Source: Macrostomum hystrix
Lineage: Eukaryota > Platyhelminthes > Macrostomidae
NCBI GenBank assembly: GCA_950097015.1
Contig: CATNEN010000002.1
Coordinates: forward strand, 8,199,501-8,263,500
Length of the DNA: 64,000 nucleotides
Direction of reading: 5' to 3'
Shown here: in pieces, positions 20,073-31,631 of the stretch
Position numbering within the stretch: the first letter of the stretch is position 1
How the letters are laid out: the number at the start of each line of letters is the position of its first letter
Notes under the pieces: generated by a model
What the model was told of the DNA's origin: nothing
What the model saw: only the letters and a program-made list of their open reading frames with translations
Databases searched by the model: none
Program-made: the position numbers and the translations under genes

Positions 20073-23000
20073 ATGGCCAGGCCTCCGCTGGTGCTGCTGC
20101 TGCTTCTCATCCTGACTGCCGTCAGCTTTGGTAAGTGTTGCACCTGTGCTCACTGTCCTCACATGCACCTGTGCTCACTGCCCTCACATGCACCTGTGCT
20201 CACTGTCCTCACATGCACCTGTGCTCACTGCCCTCACATGCACCTGTGCTCACTGCCCTCACATGCACCTGTGCTCACTGTCCTCACATGCACCTGTGCT
20301 CACTGCCCTCACATGCACCTGTGCTCACTGCCCTCTCATGCACCTGTGCTCACTGCCCTCACATGCACCTGTGCTCACTGCACTCACATGCACCTGTGCT
20401 CACTGCCCTCACATGCACCTGTGCTCACTGCCCTCACATGCACCTGTGCTCACTGCCCTCACATGCACCTGTGCTCACTGCCCTCACATGCACCTGTGCT
20501 CACTGCCCTCACATGCACCTGTGCTCACTGCCCTCACATGCTCTTCTGATTGCAGACAGCTTTCAGGCAATCAACTGTTTTATTCGGAGCGGGACATCAA
20601 CAACAGACAATGGGACGACTCAGTCCTGTGGGTCAGCCACTGGGTGCTACTCAGTCACAACCAATGGGGTAAGATTGAATTGTCTGCTGATTTGTTTTTT
20701 GTTTTCTGTTTTCCCTTGAAGTTACCTTTTCAAAGCGCCCGCCATCAATGACTCATCATTCCAGCTAAGATTTGCAGGCTGCACCAGCAATGGCCTGTGC
20801 CTCAGTTCAGGCCAGGACTGCTACGTGTGCAGCACGGACTACTGCAACAGCGTGACCCCCTCCTCCATCAGCTGCTTCTACCGCTCAGGATCTTCCAGCA
20901 GCACCGACAATGGCATTGTGGTCGCCTGCCACTCCGGGGTCTCAGCCTGTTACTCCTACATGGGATCGGTGAGTTGAGCTGAGAAGCTAAACTAAATTAG
21001 CTCCACTTGAAAAGGTGTGCGCGTTTCTCCAGTGCAGTTCACTTTTTTCTATATGTCAATATGAAGAATGTTTGTTTTCATTGGTAGCAAAGTCTTTGTT
21101 AGCTGATTTGATTGCTAATGTTGCTGTGTACTTCAAGCGGGTGTCGATTTTGAGCTGACAGTCAATGACTTGCTGAACTCGCTCCTCGGGACCTTACTGA
21201 AGGATTGATTCAACAGCTGGGAGCGGCTGGCGAAGCGGAGGTGGTGGGTGAGGAATGAGCCCAGCGCTCAAGGTGAAGAATGGGATGTGGGAATTTCGGT
21301 ATTTAGAGCGCTTTTGAATAGAACTTTCTTGACAGTAGATCGACCTGTGCCTTTGAAATTGTAGGGATCATCTGGCGGCGGCAGCTATGCCGGCTGTGGC
21401 AACATCAGCACCAATGACTATGTTCAGCTGTTCACCTGCAACTCCAGCTTGTGCAACTCCCGAACACCGTCAGCCATCAGCTGCTATGCGGCATCAAGAT
21501 CTCCTGGTTCAACCAACATCGGATCTGCGGTGACCTGTCCTACTGGATTTAGGACATGCCATATCTATGACTACTTCTTATCGGTAATTCTCCCACCGGG
21601 ATTCTACAACATTTAGAACATTTATCATTTAGAACAAGAAAAAAAGTAAGCGAGACACCACATAAGCCTGGAAAAGGCAAGAAGAATGAGCATGGCAGAG
21701 GCAAGAAGAATGAGCATAGCAGAGGCAAGAAGAATGAGCATGGCAGAGGCAAGAAGAATGAGCATGGCAGAGGCAAGAAGAATGAGCATGGCAGAGGCAA
21801 GAAGAATGAGCATGGCAGAGGCAAGAAGAATGAGCATGGCAGAGGCAAGAAGAATGAGCATGGCAGGGGCAAGAAGAATGAGCATGGCAGAGGCAAGAAG
21901 AATGAGCATGGCAGAGGCAAGAAGAATGAGCATGGCTTCGAGTTAAGAAGAATGAGCATGGCAGAGGCAAGAAGAATGAGCATAGCAGAGGCAAGAAGAA
22001 TGAGCATGGCAGAGGCAAGAAGAATGAGCATGGCAGAGGCAAGAAGAATGAGCATGGCAGTGGCAAGAAGAATGAGCATGGCAGAGGCAAGAAGAATGAG
22101 CATGGCAGAGGCAAGAAGAATGAGCATGGCAGAGGCAAGAAGAATGAGCATGGCAGAGGCAAGAAGAATGAGCAGGGCTTCGAGTTAAGAAATAAATTCT
22201 GCTTGGGGTAACTAATCGGGTTCAACTGGGAATCAGGAAAACCGAATGAAAAAGCAGACAGCAGCTGAGATCAGTGGCAGAACTCGGTGTGACAGAGCTC
22301 AGATAAAACCAAAATGCAGGCAAATGAGCCGTGGATTGCCCCACCCTGTACTTCAGATTAGCTACAGCTACTATTATGGTGGCTGCGGCTCCTGCAACTC
22401 CACCGCAAATCCATCATGCGTGACCTGCAGCTCTGACCTGTGCAACTCAGCGACTCCTGCAGCCATCGGCTGCTATAAACGAGTACTACGTATTGGGGAT
22501 TCGATCAGCTATGGACAGCCCGAAACTTGTCAGCCAGGAATTAGCACCTGCTATTCGTTTGTTGCCTCCTATGTAGTAAGTTCCTATTATGAATGAGCTT
22601 TTCTGCCTACAGATTCTACATATAAAAATTCTGTATTAATACTACTCAATATTAGCTCATTTTCATTGTCAATATATATGGACAATTTCAGGGTTCGGCC
22701 CACTACTACGGTGGTTGCGGCGCCTGCAGCCCAGACACGATTCCGTCTTGTCAGACATGCACCAGTAACTACTGCAACACCATGGATACAGCCTCTCTCA
22801 CCTGCGCTATAATTAGAAACGGCTATAACTATAACAATAACCCTGTCTCCTGTCCCAGAGGAATAAACAGCTGCTACTCACTCACCAAACCCATTGTGAG
22901 CCCCTGAATATCAGCCAGTGTGCTCCGCTGTGATCTGCTCTGACATTTGCCTCTGCAAACACCAATTATTCCAGGGATGGCTGACGTCTAATGTCGACAA

Positions 23001-24460
23001 CCTCCTCGGTGGTTGCGGTGTCTGCACGCCGAAAACGAGCGCCCTCTACGGCTGCACAATGAGCAACACCAGCAACGGCACCTCCGTGGCCCCAGCAACA
23101 ACTGGCAGCGCAGCCAATCCGAGCGGAAACCCGACCAACTCGCCAAGCACAGGTACCGTAGCAGGTGGCTTCAGCACAACTGGCAGCCCAGCCAATCCGA
23201 GCGGAAACCCGACCAACTCGCCAAGCACAGGTACCGTAGCAGGTGGCTTCAGCACAACTGGCAGCCCAGCCAATCCGAGCGGAAACCCGACCAACTCGCC
23301 AAGCACAGGTACCGTAGCAGGTGGCTTCAGCACAACTGGCAGCCCAGCCAATCCGAGCGGAAACCCGACCAACTCGCCAAGCACAGGTACCGCAGCAGGT
23401 GGCTTCAGCGCAACTGGCAGCCCAGCCAATCCGAGCGGAAACCCGACCAACTCGCCAAGCACAGGTACCGTAGCAGGTGGCTTCAGCACAACTGGCAGCC
23501 CAGCCAATCCGAGCGGAAACCCGACCAACTCGCCAAGCACAGGTACCGCAGCAGGTGTCTTCAGCACAACTGGCAGCCCAGCCAATCCGAGCGGAAACCC
23601 GACCAACTCGCCAAGCACAGGTACCGCAGCAGGTGGCTTCAGCTGCTACAATGGCTTCGGTGAGACTGGCGTCAACAGCCCACAGACTGTCAGCTGTCCG
23701 TCATCGAGCACATGCTTCGACTACATCATTAGCTACGGAGTGAAGAATGTGAGGCTGAAAAATGTTTTGTTATAAAAAAACTGAAGCTTTGGAGGGCTAT
23801 TAAACGATCAGTTTGAACTTAAGAATAAATAACACGACACACCAAACAAAAATTAGTTTAACGAATCAGCTGTTTCAATTGGTTTAATTTTACATTGAAA
23901 ATAATATAATGAGCCTGCTCAATCACATTGCCTGCATCGTCTCACCTGCAGTTCTACTTCTCAGCCTGCTCAATCACATCAGCTCCATCCTCTCACCTGC
24001 AGTTCTACTTCTCAGGCTGTGGCAGCTGCCAGTTCAGCAGCGGCGCCGACTGTCGCACCTGCAGCTCGAGCTTGTGCAACTCACCTCGGAGAAAGTCCGG
24101 CACGAGATGCTACTTCAGCTTCGGTGACAGTGCGCAGAGCAAATCCGTGGTCGACTGTCCGTCATCCAGCAGCTGCTTCAACTACACCTACAATTACGGA
24201 CTGGCCAAGGTGAGTTCTTGTGCTCAGCCTCATTCTGCTGTGAGTTCACATGAGTTTGAGCATTGCTGGTGATCTGCGAACCCGCGCATTTTCAGCTCGT
24301 CCTTGCCGGCTGCGGCAACTGCACATTCAACAGCGGCACGACGAACTGCCGCACCTGCTTCACCGACCTCTGCAACTCGGGCTCCGCACTGGGCTGCTCC
24401 GCTGCTGCTGCTGCTGCTGCTGCTGTGGTCTTTGGACTGAACTTCTTGAAGCTCTTCTGA
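20073..24460 (+). CDS. LU (Ly6/uPAR) seven-domain protein, copy 2, complete
   Basis: Nine exons: 20073-20130, 20556-20668, 20765-20968, 21365-21583, 22357-22575, 22692-22895, 22975-23748, 24003-24209 and 24296-24460; 720 residues. The first intron is phase 1 and the rest phase 0. A signal peptide (MARPPLVLLLLLILTAVSFG) is followed by LU1-LU5, a mucin-like linker of seven 26-residue repeats (about residues 375-560), LU6 and LU7. The hydrophobic C-terminal tail ([19 protein letters not shown], ending LKLF) is like a GPI-attachment signal. LU domains follow C3-C17-C24-C41-C43-C54-C55-C60 of three-finger proteins. LU2 lacks the C43/C54 pair. LU5 lacks the C55/C60 pair (TMSNTSNG against TMCNTSNC in copy 1). 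Both losses remove one whole predicted disulfide. N-glycosylation sequons are frequent. The likely place is the outer cell surface, as an adhesion, receptor or ligand protein; the partner is unknown. Confidence 0.88.
20132..20542. repeat. 25-bp minisatellite in intron 1, copy 2
   Basis: About 16 units of the same 25-mer as in copy 1, twice as many. The intron is 425 bp, so unlike copy 1 it is not in frame if retained. Confidence 0.95.
21672..22192. repeat. 24-bp minisatellite in intron 4, copy 2
   Basis: About 21 units of the 24-mer, again closed by CTTCGAGTTA at about 21937 and 22180. The second block resembles the start of the second block in copy 1. Confidence 0.95.
23096..23640 (+). repeat. 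78-bp coding repeat in exon 7 of copy 2 (seven units)
   Basis: Seven near-identical 78-bp units encode TGSPANPSGNPTNSPSTGT(V/A)AGGFS(T/A)T. Copy 1 has two full units plus a partial one, and copy 3 has a single unit. It is rich in Pro, Ser, Thr and Asn, as expected of an extended, O-glycosylated stalk. Confidence 0.95.
23912..24013 (+). repeat. 51-bp tandem duplication carrying the exon 8 splice acceptor
   Basis: AGCCTGCTCAATCACAT...CACCTGCAGTTCTACTTCTC occurs twice in a row. Acceptors CACCTGCAG end at 23951 and 24002. The spacing of 51 bp keeps phase 0, so use of the upstream site would add 17 codons without a stop. Confidence 0.85.
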
Positions 24461-25365
24461 AGCTTCATTTTCTGAGAAACTGTGAATTACGAGCTCGTAT
24501 CACGTGACTTTTTGCCTCAGTTTGACTGCAAACTCGCTTCTGCTTTCGGTTCACTTCTGAGCCACTGACAGGTCGCACTTTCAGGATTGCTGTCTGCCAG
24601 TTGGGAGTGTCTGATGACACAATTTTATTTTAAACTGAATTATTCAAGGTTTCACGTTGCTGATTCGTTCCTCCTACAAATTATTTTATTCTTGCGTTTC
24701 ACATTACATGAATATTCAAAACGTTTTCAATCCAGTATTTATTGATCCAGTTCAATCCTGCTCAAATCACATGCATCAACGGCTCTGAACAATGTCCAAC
24801 ACGAACAATCAGAATTGAGCTTTTCATTTCTTGAAGTATTACCACCCAAAATACACTGAATTCAGGCGAAAGTTAATTCGTATCTAATCCACGAGCTCAA
24901 GAAACGACTCCAGAGGACCAACTGCTCATCGTACTCATTTATTCCAGTCAGGCGTGTTTGCCTGCTCTCGCGCTAGTCATTGTGGCTGTTGAGAAGACCC
25001 TGCGCGGTCTCATGATATCCAACGCGTGCCCTCTAGGGTTCGGGTTCGAAGGTCCCATGTGCGTCTGCAGCAACACGTAGACATTGACACAGGGTGACCT
25101 GTGCCGATTCAGCGAACAGATGGCCGCCAAGCTGTCCCTATAAACAGCGATTTCAGCGCCCTGGAAATTTTGATTGCTGAGTATCTGCTATTAGGCAGCT
25201 ATTATCAATTTATGCTTTTATTAGTGGAGTAAGTCAAGCAATGAGTCATGCCTCTGATATATAGCTTGCTCATTCATGACTGGCTGACCTGAGCACAAAG
25301 GAACACAATTCCTAAACTGTTGATCCAAAGGGGGTCTCTGCGGACAGAAATCAAAGATCTAACCA

Positions 25366-27270
25366 ATCCGACGGGACACAAGGCAGCGTCGGACCAGGGC
25401 GTCCAGGCGGAGATCGAAGCCGCAGAGAGGTGCATTCGACTGCTGGAGCTTCAAGCGAAAGAGTGGCAACTCAGAAGGAGAAGGGAAATATTCCTAGGGC
25501 AACTCAGAAGATGCCCAAGCAGCGGATGACCTCGAACCTCGTTCGGTGCCCGAGAGCCATGAGAACTTCGGTGAGTTTCTGACTGCAGTCTGCAATAATG
25601 CTACCCCGGGTCATATTCCAAAGTCCTAAGTAGACGGAATTAGACAACAGAAGCAGGCGCTGCTCATCACTGACTTCCTGGGAGACGCGTCTCGACCGGC
25701 CGACGCGGTGCTGGCCCAGGGTGCAGATGGCCAACTTGTGCTGCGCGGAGCCAAGGGAAAAAACCTGAAACCTAAACTAGTGTCCATTGGGCAGTGGATC
25801 ATGGCGAACGCTCGAATCCTCGAATGCCTCCTAAAGTCAGGGCAGCTCAGCGAGCAGTCAGTCTCGGAATACCTACAATACAACATACCTACAGTCGGCG
25901 AGCTCCTTGACTGTGGTTACGAGATAGCTCGGGTGATGCGATTTGATGACAGCTTTCGATGCACTCAAGCCTCAATGGGATGCTCCTGGGCTCAGCAGAA
26001 CTTATCGCTCATCGCCCGGCATCTGGCGGCCCCACAATCGACTGGGACAAAACAGCGCCCGTCAAAGCCACAGGCTATGGCCAGAACAGCGCAAGGCATC
26101 CCAGTCTGCCGAGCCTTCAACCTTCCAGCTGGTTGCCGCTTTCCCAACTGCAAGTACGCGCATGTGTGCCGCATCTGCCTGCAGCCGGACCATACTGAGT
26201 CCCGTCACGGAACTGGCGGGATGTCAGCGGCAAAAAACTAGGGCACGGCGGGGCCACGTACTCCGCCGAATGCGCCCCGACGGGGCCTCCTGATTTTAAG
26301 CCAGCTTTTATTTCCGACACGCAGCGCAGCAGCAGCGCCAATATGAATTTAGCTGCGTGGTCCAAAATGCTCGAGGGCGACATCGACCGCGAATTCTAAT
26401 GCAAGGCCTCCGCGACGGATTCCGCCTGACGACGGATAACGCGTTTCGTCAAACCGAAGTCGAAAATTACGGCTCATGCAGGCTGAACGTGAATCAGGTC
26501 GAGAAGCAGATTCAATGTGAGATTGAGATGGGTCGCTACCTTCGCGTCACGGTTAAACCCACGAAAGCCTCAGCCCATTGAGAAGACGGATGGAAATGTT
26601 CGGCTCATCCATGACTGCAGCGCACCGGAGGGCGATAGCGTGAATTCCCACTTCACCGCTCCTTACAAGATAAAGTTTGACACGATCAGCGACCTCGTTT
26701 CAAAGCTGCAGCCGGGAGCTTTCATGGCCAATATCGACTTGAAGGAAGCGTACCGAGCCGTGCCAGTTCACCCGTCTAACTGGGACGTGCTCGTTCTCAA
26801 ATGGAAGTTCGGCAACAGAACTCGGCCTACCTACCTGGTGGACACCCGCCTGCCGTTTGGGGCAGCAGCGTCCGTGTACCACTTCAACCGGCTATCGCAG
26901 GCCATCACCCGCGCCATGCAGCGCAGTGGCGTCAGCGGCATTTGTGGTTACATAGACGACTGGGCCGTCACGGCCCCGACCCATAGCGAGCGTTCAGAGA
27001 CCTATGAGCGCCTGCTAAATCTGGTCCAGGAGCTCGGCTTCGAAGTCAACTGGCAGAAGGTCATCCCACCCAGCCAGCGGCTTGTCTTCCTGGGCGTCGA
27101 GCTCGACACGCTTACAGGTCAGTTGAACCTGCCTGATGACAAGCGCCTGGCCCTGACTGAGTTGATCCGAGACTGCGGCGCAAGCAGCATCATCAGAAGC
27201 AAAAAACTTCAACGTCTATGCGGTAAACTGAGCTGGTTCTGCACCGTAGCCAACCAGCCTCGGGGGCTGC
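25366..27270 (+). pseudogene. Ngaro/DIRS-like tyrosine-recombinase retroelement, decayed
   Basis: The element replaces the duplication flank at 25366. Its gag part (25366-26241, with frame breaks near 25520 and a stop at 25629) has a coiled-coil-like start and, at the end, CRAFNLPAGCRFPNCKYAH followed by CRICLQPDH. This is the CCCH-plus-knuckle pattern of Ngaro/DIRS gag. The reverse transcriptase (about 26340-27240) shows RLIHDCSAPEGDSVNSH, NIDLKEAYRAVPVHP, LPFGAAASVYHFNRLS, GYIDDWAV (the YIDD catalytic box) and LVFLGVELDT, typical of DIRS-group RT. A TAA follows DIDREF at about 26396 and the frame shifts again near 26575. RNase H and recombinase are missing: at about 27270 the sequence runs into an opposite-strand LINE fragment. 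Confidence 0.8.
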
Positions 27271-27667
27271 GGATGGGGGCGTTCAGCTCGTCATGCCAGA
27301 AGTGGCGTTCGAAGCCGCGGTTGCAGCTCAGCATGTGGTCGCTAAACTCGTCGAGTGCCTCGCGGCACTCGCAGACTCCAGGAGCCGCAACCGGCAGGCC
27401 GAGGCGCAGACCGAGTGAAGTGGACAGTTCAATGTCCGTCAGGCGTGTCCCAACCCGGCTCCTCGGCAGGTCGATTATTAATTTTGAGTTCTCTCCGCGA
27501 CACCTCGTAGCTTCATCTCCAACGTCCACACACTCTAAACCTCTTTCCATATATTGTTTAACCTGGCTCTTAAGTCGAGCATTCTTCTCACAATGCCTGA
27601 TACCCTCTTGAACAACAACAACAACAAAATACGCGGTCAACAACAAAAAAGCAGCGTCACAGTGCAC
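27271..27667 (-). pseudogene. Second copy of the RHDEL-type retroelement fragment
   Basis: The minus strand again encodes TRLTDIELSTSLGLRLGLP and GVCECREALDEFSDHMLSCN, then HDELNAPIR, nearly identical to 18990-19200. It is cut at 27271 by the Ngaro-like RT and lacks the segment matching 19200-19425. The upstream end (minus orientation) has an ACA/TTG trinucleotide run at about 27614-27626. Confidence 0.75.
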
Positions 27668-28545
27668 GCTTCAGAGCCTGGGCGCGAACGAAGGCCGCAC
27701 CGCCGGCAGTGTCCGGGGCGCCAGCATCGGCAAGCAGGCAGTCGACGAAACGCCGAGTTCGGGCCTGGCCGCGCCGGTAGGGTGCCTGCAGCGTTAGCAG
27801 CAGCACCTCCTGCACCGGCTGCGGGCAGTAGGACTCGGCGCGGATGATATGGCCTGCCAGCTGGAGTCACCGAAGTCGCAGCAATTCACTTGGACGGGCC
27901 AGGCCGGCGCGGCGATAGAGTGCCGCGTTAGTGATCCGCTCGTCGCTGATCTTAAAGGCGGCGCGCAGCAGGCCAGCGTGCGCCGCGTTGACTTGCTGTT
28001 CGAGCGAATCTGTCAGCGTCCAGGTAGGTCTCGGCGTTGTACAACAGGACGGTCTCGACCACCGCCTGGAACAGCGCCGCCCACTGGCGATCAGGTAGCG
28101 CCTCGGACTGCAGGACTGCCCTCACAGAACGAAAGGCAGCTCAAGCGTACCTGCGGCGACGCCGCAGATCTTCGCGGACATCAGGTACCAGACCGCCGAG
28201 GTAGACGAACTGCTGATAGCGCGGAAGCTCCGTTATCTGCCCGTCAGCGCCTCGGCAGAAAATTACGGCCACGATGTCGCCCGGCACGCAGAGCACAACG
28301 GTCTTCTTCGTGTTGACCAACAGGCCGACACTCGCTGCAGTGCTAACCAACTTGTCCAGCTGGCGCTGGGCGCCCTCTACGGTCGAGGACAGCAGGGCGA
28401 GGTCAACGGCGTAGCCAAGCACGCTGAGCCGTTTCTCCGTTTGACGTCGACCCACGCGTCGCCGCAGTAGGAAGCCGTCTTCGTCGGTAGGAAGAGCAGT
28501 TCGTAGCACCCAGTCAAGCACCAGGACGAACAGGAACGGTGATCA
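27640..28545 (-). pseudogene. RTE-like LINE reverse transcriptase fragment with mutated YADD box
   Basis: The minus strand encodes RT palm and thumb: LDWVLRTALPTDEDGFLLRR, SVLGYAVDLALLS, GLLVNTKKTVVLC and YLGGLVPD. Further down come PDRQWAALFQAVVETVLLYNAE and, in another frame, AESYCPQPVQEVLLLTLQAP, as in flatworm-type RTE/LINE ORF2 ends. The catalytic YADD is YAVD (28402-28413), removing an essential Asp. Frame changes near 28140 and 27850 and missing 5' domains confirm a dead copy. It ends only about 25 bp from the first exon of LU copy 3. Confidence 0.8.
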
Positions 28546-28571
28546 GCGATCGCTTTTGCTGCCATTCTCAG

Positions 28572-30991
28572 GTAAGCTATGCCGGCTGTGCTAATAGAAG
28601 CCAATGTCCGACAGCAGCTAACAATTGCTACCTGTGCTTGACTGACTACTGCAACACCATGACGCTTTCATCTATCAGCTGCTTCTACCGCTCCGCATCA
28701 CCTAGCAGCAGCAACGATGGAACAATGGTCACATGCCACACAGGGGTCTCGACCTGCTTCTCCTGCATGGAAGCTGTAGGCATGACGATACCAATATGTA
28801 GTGCCTGTGTTCCTGAGTCTGCTGGGCAGTGTCGGCTGCCCGCCAGGCCCTTGTTTCAGGCCGGTTTGGTTGGCTCGAATTTGGCCTCGCCATCTCACAC
28901 CCTCTTCCCCCGTCTCTGCTCTGTGTACCCTGACTTAAGTACCCTGTGTCGCCACCTGATTGGCTGAGTGCAGGCATTGTCTGTCAACCCTTACCCCAGC
29001 ACTGCGTGGCATTGCCCGTCCACTTGGCCGGCGCGTACAACCCTACCCCTCCCTGCGCGCTGGTGGCTTGACTTTGGTAGTTGGTGCACCGCCTCGCCTG
29101 TCCGCTCCCCTCCCCCAGGTAGCTGCCCGATTTTTGCCATGTGCGCGTGCCGGGGCACCACTCTCGCCCTGGCGATCGCGTTGAAATTTAAGATTCGAAC
29201 CGAAAAGACGGTCGCTTACTGCGAAGACTCAAATTATTGCATGCAAATGCACCGAACTCGTCAAAGAACTGCGTCAACCTGCGTTCCGACCGGTAAAGCG
29301 CTGCATTTGTGTCTGTCTTTTCGGAGTGCCAGGTCAGTACTGTACGATCTTAATCTTACTGTAATCTAGAAAATGATTTTTAGACAGTTTTCGAAGCGTG
29401 TAAAATTTTCTAGCCTCACGAAACGCTGGTAAAATTCAAAACACAGCCTTCTGGTGGCTGCGGCCTGTGCAACGCTACGGCGAATCCTTCGTGTGTGACT
29501 TGCAGCTCCGACCTATGCAACACTGTGACACCTTCTGCCATCAGCTGCAATATGAGAGGACTCGATTCCCACTACTACCACATGACCAGCTATGGATCAG
29601 CAGTCAAGTGCCCAACAGGGATCACCACCTGCTTCACATTTACGGCTGTATATGTAAAGTTTTTTTCGGTTGAACAGCGCTTAATTAATACGAAGAATCT
29701 GCTTTCGAAGTGAAGTTTCCTAAACGTTTTTTGCAGTCCATAAACAGTGTGATGTACTTCAGTGGATCTGCAGAACAGACACAATTCCGTCATGTGTGAC
29801 GTGCAGCAGCAACAACTGCAATACACTGGACTATGAACCACTCACCTGCGCCCATATTTATCGAACGTGGAACCAAGACACTTTGAATGTGACCTATGCT
29901 CCGTGCGTCATGGGAATTCGTAGCTGCTACAATCTCTTAAGGCCAATAGTAAGGCTCTTTTATGCATATTACTATACCTTCGAGCTCAAACTAGATTTTT
30001 AGTTAAAGTGCAATCAATCAATTCAGGGTACTCTAGCACAGCCTTATGGCAACTCAATTGTGGACAGTCTTTTTGGCGGATGCGGTGTCTGCACGCCGAC
30101 AACAAGCGCCCTCTACGGCTGCAGAATGCACAACACCAGCAACTGCAACTCCGTGGCCCCAGCAACAACTGGCAGCCCAGCCAATCCGAGCGGAAACCCG
30201 ACCAACTCGCCAAGCACAGGTACCGCAGCAGGTGGCTTCAGCTGCTACAAGGGCTTTGGTGAGACTGGCGTCAGCAGCCCACAGACTGTCAGCTGTCCGT
30301 CATCAAGCACATGCTTCGACTACATCATTAGCTACGGAATGAAGAATGTGAGAGGAGCAACAACTGAAAAACAGTTTTTGCTGTGAAATCGGGAGCTTTG
30401 GCAGTCCAAATGAAATCAGTTTGGACGCACTAACTACTCGTAAAAGAATAATCAAACTAGTAAAAGCCTACCAAACAACTCTAAAAAATTCTACTCATCC
30501 TGCTCAATCAAAGCCGCTAAATATATCTTTCACCTGCAGTTCTACTTCTCAGGCTGTGGCAGCTGTCCCTTCAGCAGCGGCACCGACTGCCGCACGTGCA
30601 GCTCGAGCTTGTGCAACTCACCTCGGAGAAAGTCCGGCACGAGGTGCTACTTCGGTGACAGTGCGCAGAGCAAATCCGTGGTCGACTGTCCGTCATCCAG
30701 CAGCTGCTTCAACTACACCTACGATTCCGGAGTGACCAAGGTGAGTTCTTGTGCTCAGCCTCATTCTGCTGCGAGTTCACATGAGTTTGAGCATTGCTGG
30801 CGATCTGCGAACCGGCGAATTTTCAGCTCGTCCTTGCCGGCTGCGGCAACTGCACATTCGACAGCGGCACGACTAACTGCCGCACCTGCTTCACCGACCT
30901 CTGCAACTCGGGCTCCGCACTGGGCTGCTCCGCTGCTGCTGCTGCTGCTGTTGCTGTGGTCTTTGGACTGAACTTCTTGAAGCTCTTCTGA
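28572..30991 (+). pseudogene. LU multidomain protein, copy 3, 5'-truncated
   Basis: Six exons are recognisable by homology and splice sites: 28572-28775 (exon 3 type), 29447-29653 (exon 5 type), 29763-29948 (exon 6 type), 30027-30347 (exon 7 type), 30540-30740 and 30827-30991 (GPI tail, stop). Exons 1, 2 and 4 types are absent; Ngaro-like and LINE fragments occupy the upstream region. In the exon 6 type the usual start (after TTTTTGCAG, 29737) is out of frame. Only a weaker acceptor at 29761-29762 restores the frame, giving WICRTDTIPSC and losing one conserved Cys. Exon 7 has a single stalk repeat, and RMHNTSNC replaces one Cys of the C55/C60 pair, leaving its partner unpaired. It is probably a pseudogene, though the 3' half is open and could be expressed from a foreign promoter. 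Confidence 0.75.
28776..29446. other. Non-homologous DNA inside LU copy 3
   Basis: This is where an exon 4 type would be expected. The sequence is GC-rich to about 29170 (C-rich runs, GCGCGTGCCGGGGC), unlike the flanking introns, and has no LU coding. It is possibly an inserted element of unknown type. Confidence 0.45.
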
Positions 30992-31631
30992 AGCTCCATT
31001 TTCTGAGAAACTGTGAAATTAATCATGACTTTTTGCCACAGTTTGACTGCAAGCTCTTATTTTGTTTTTGGTTCACTTCTGGGCAACTCCCTGGTCTCCC
31101 TTCAGAATTGATTTTAAGCCAGTTGTTTGTGTAATGTGGGAAATTTGAAATTTAACTGAAATATTCTAAATTACTCGCTATTGATTCCGTCCCCACCTAA
31201 AAGTATTTTTTCGTACTGCTTCTCCGTAATAACAGAACACTTGTTATTAATCAACTAGACATCGCTCAATATTGGCAAATAAGCTTCTTGCCAGAGCCAA
31301 ATCTAATACAAAATACTAATCTACTATGTAAGCGTTTGAAAAGCGCTTACATCGATGCTCCTTTCAATCAGCGACCTTCACCTGCATTTCGACCCACCCA
31401 GCGCTCAAAATAGACCTGAGCGGGCCAGACCAGCTGACCTGACGGCCTGGGAAGCAATGTCGCAGAGACCAAGAGCCTGTACACCCTATCAGCCTGCGAA
31501 CTCGTGCCAAGAATGCTCGCGGCTGGTGTGTTGGATGGGGGACCATGGCAACGCGGGGCAGAGAGATAACTGCTTGTGTGTAAAGCACTCCGACCCCCCC
31601 TACTGCTAAACACTGTGCGTTATTGCTTGAA

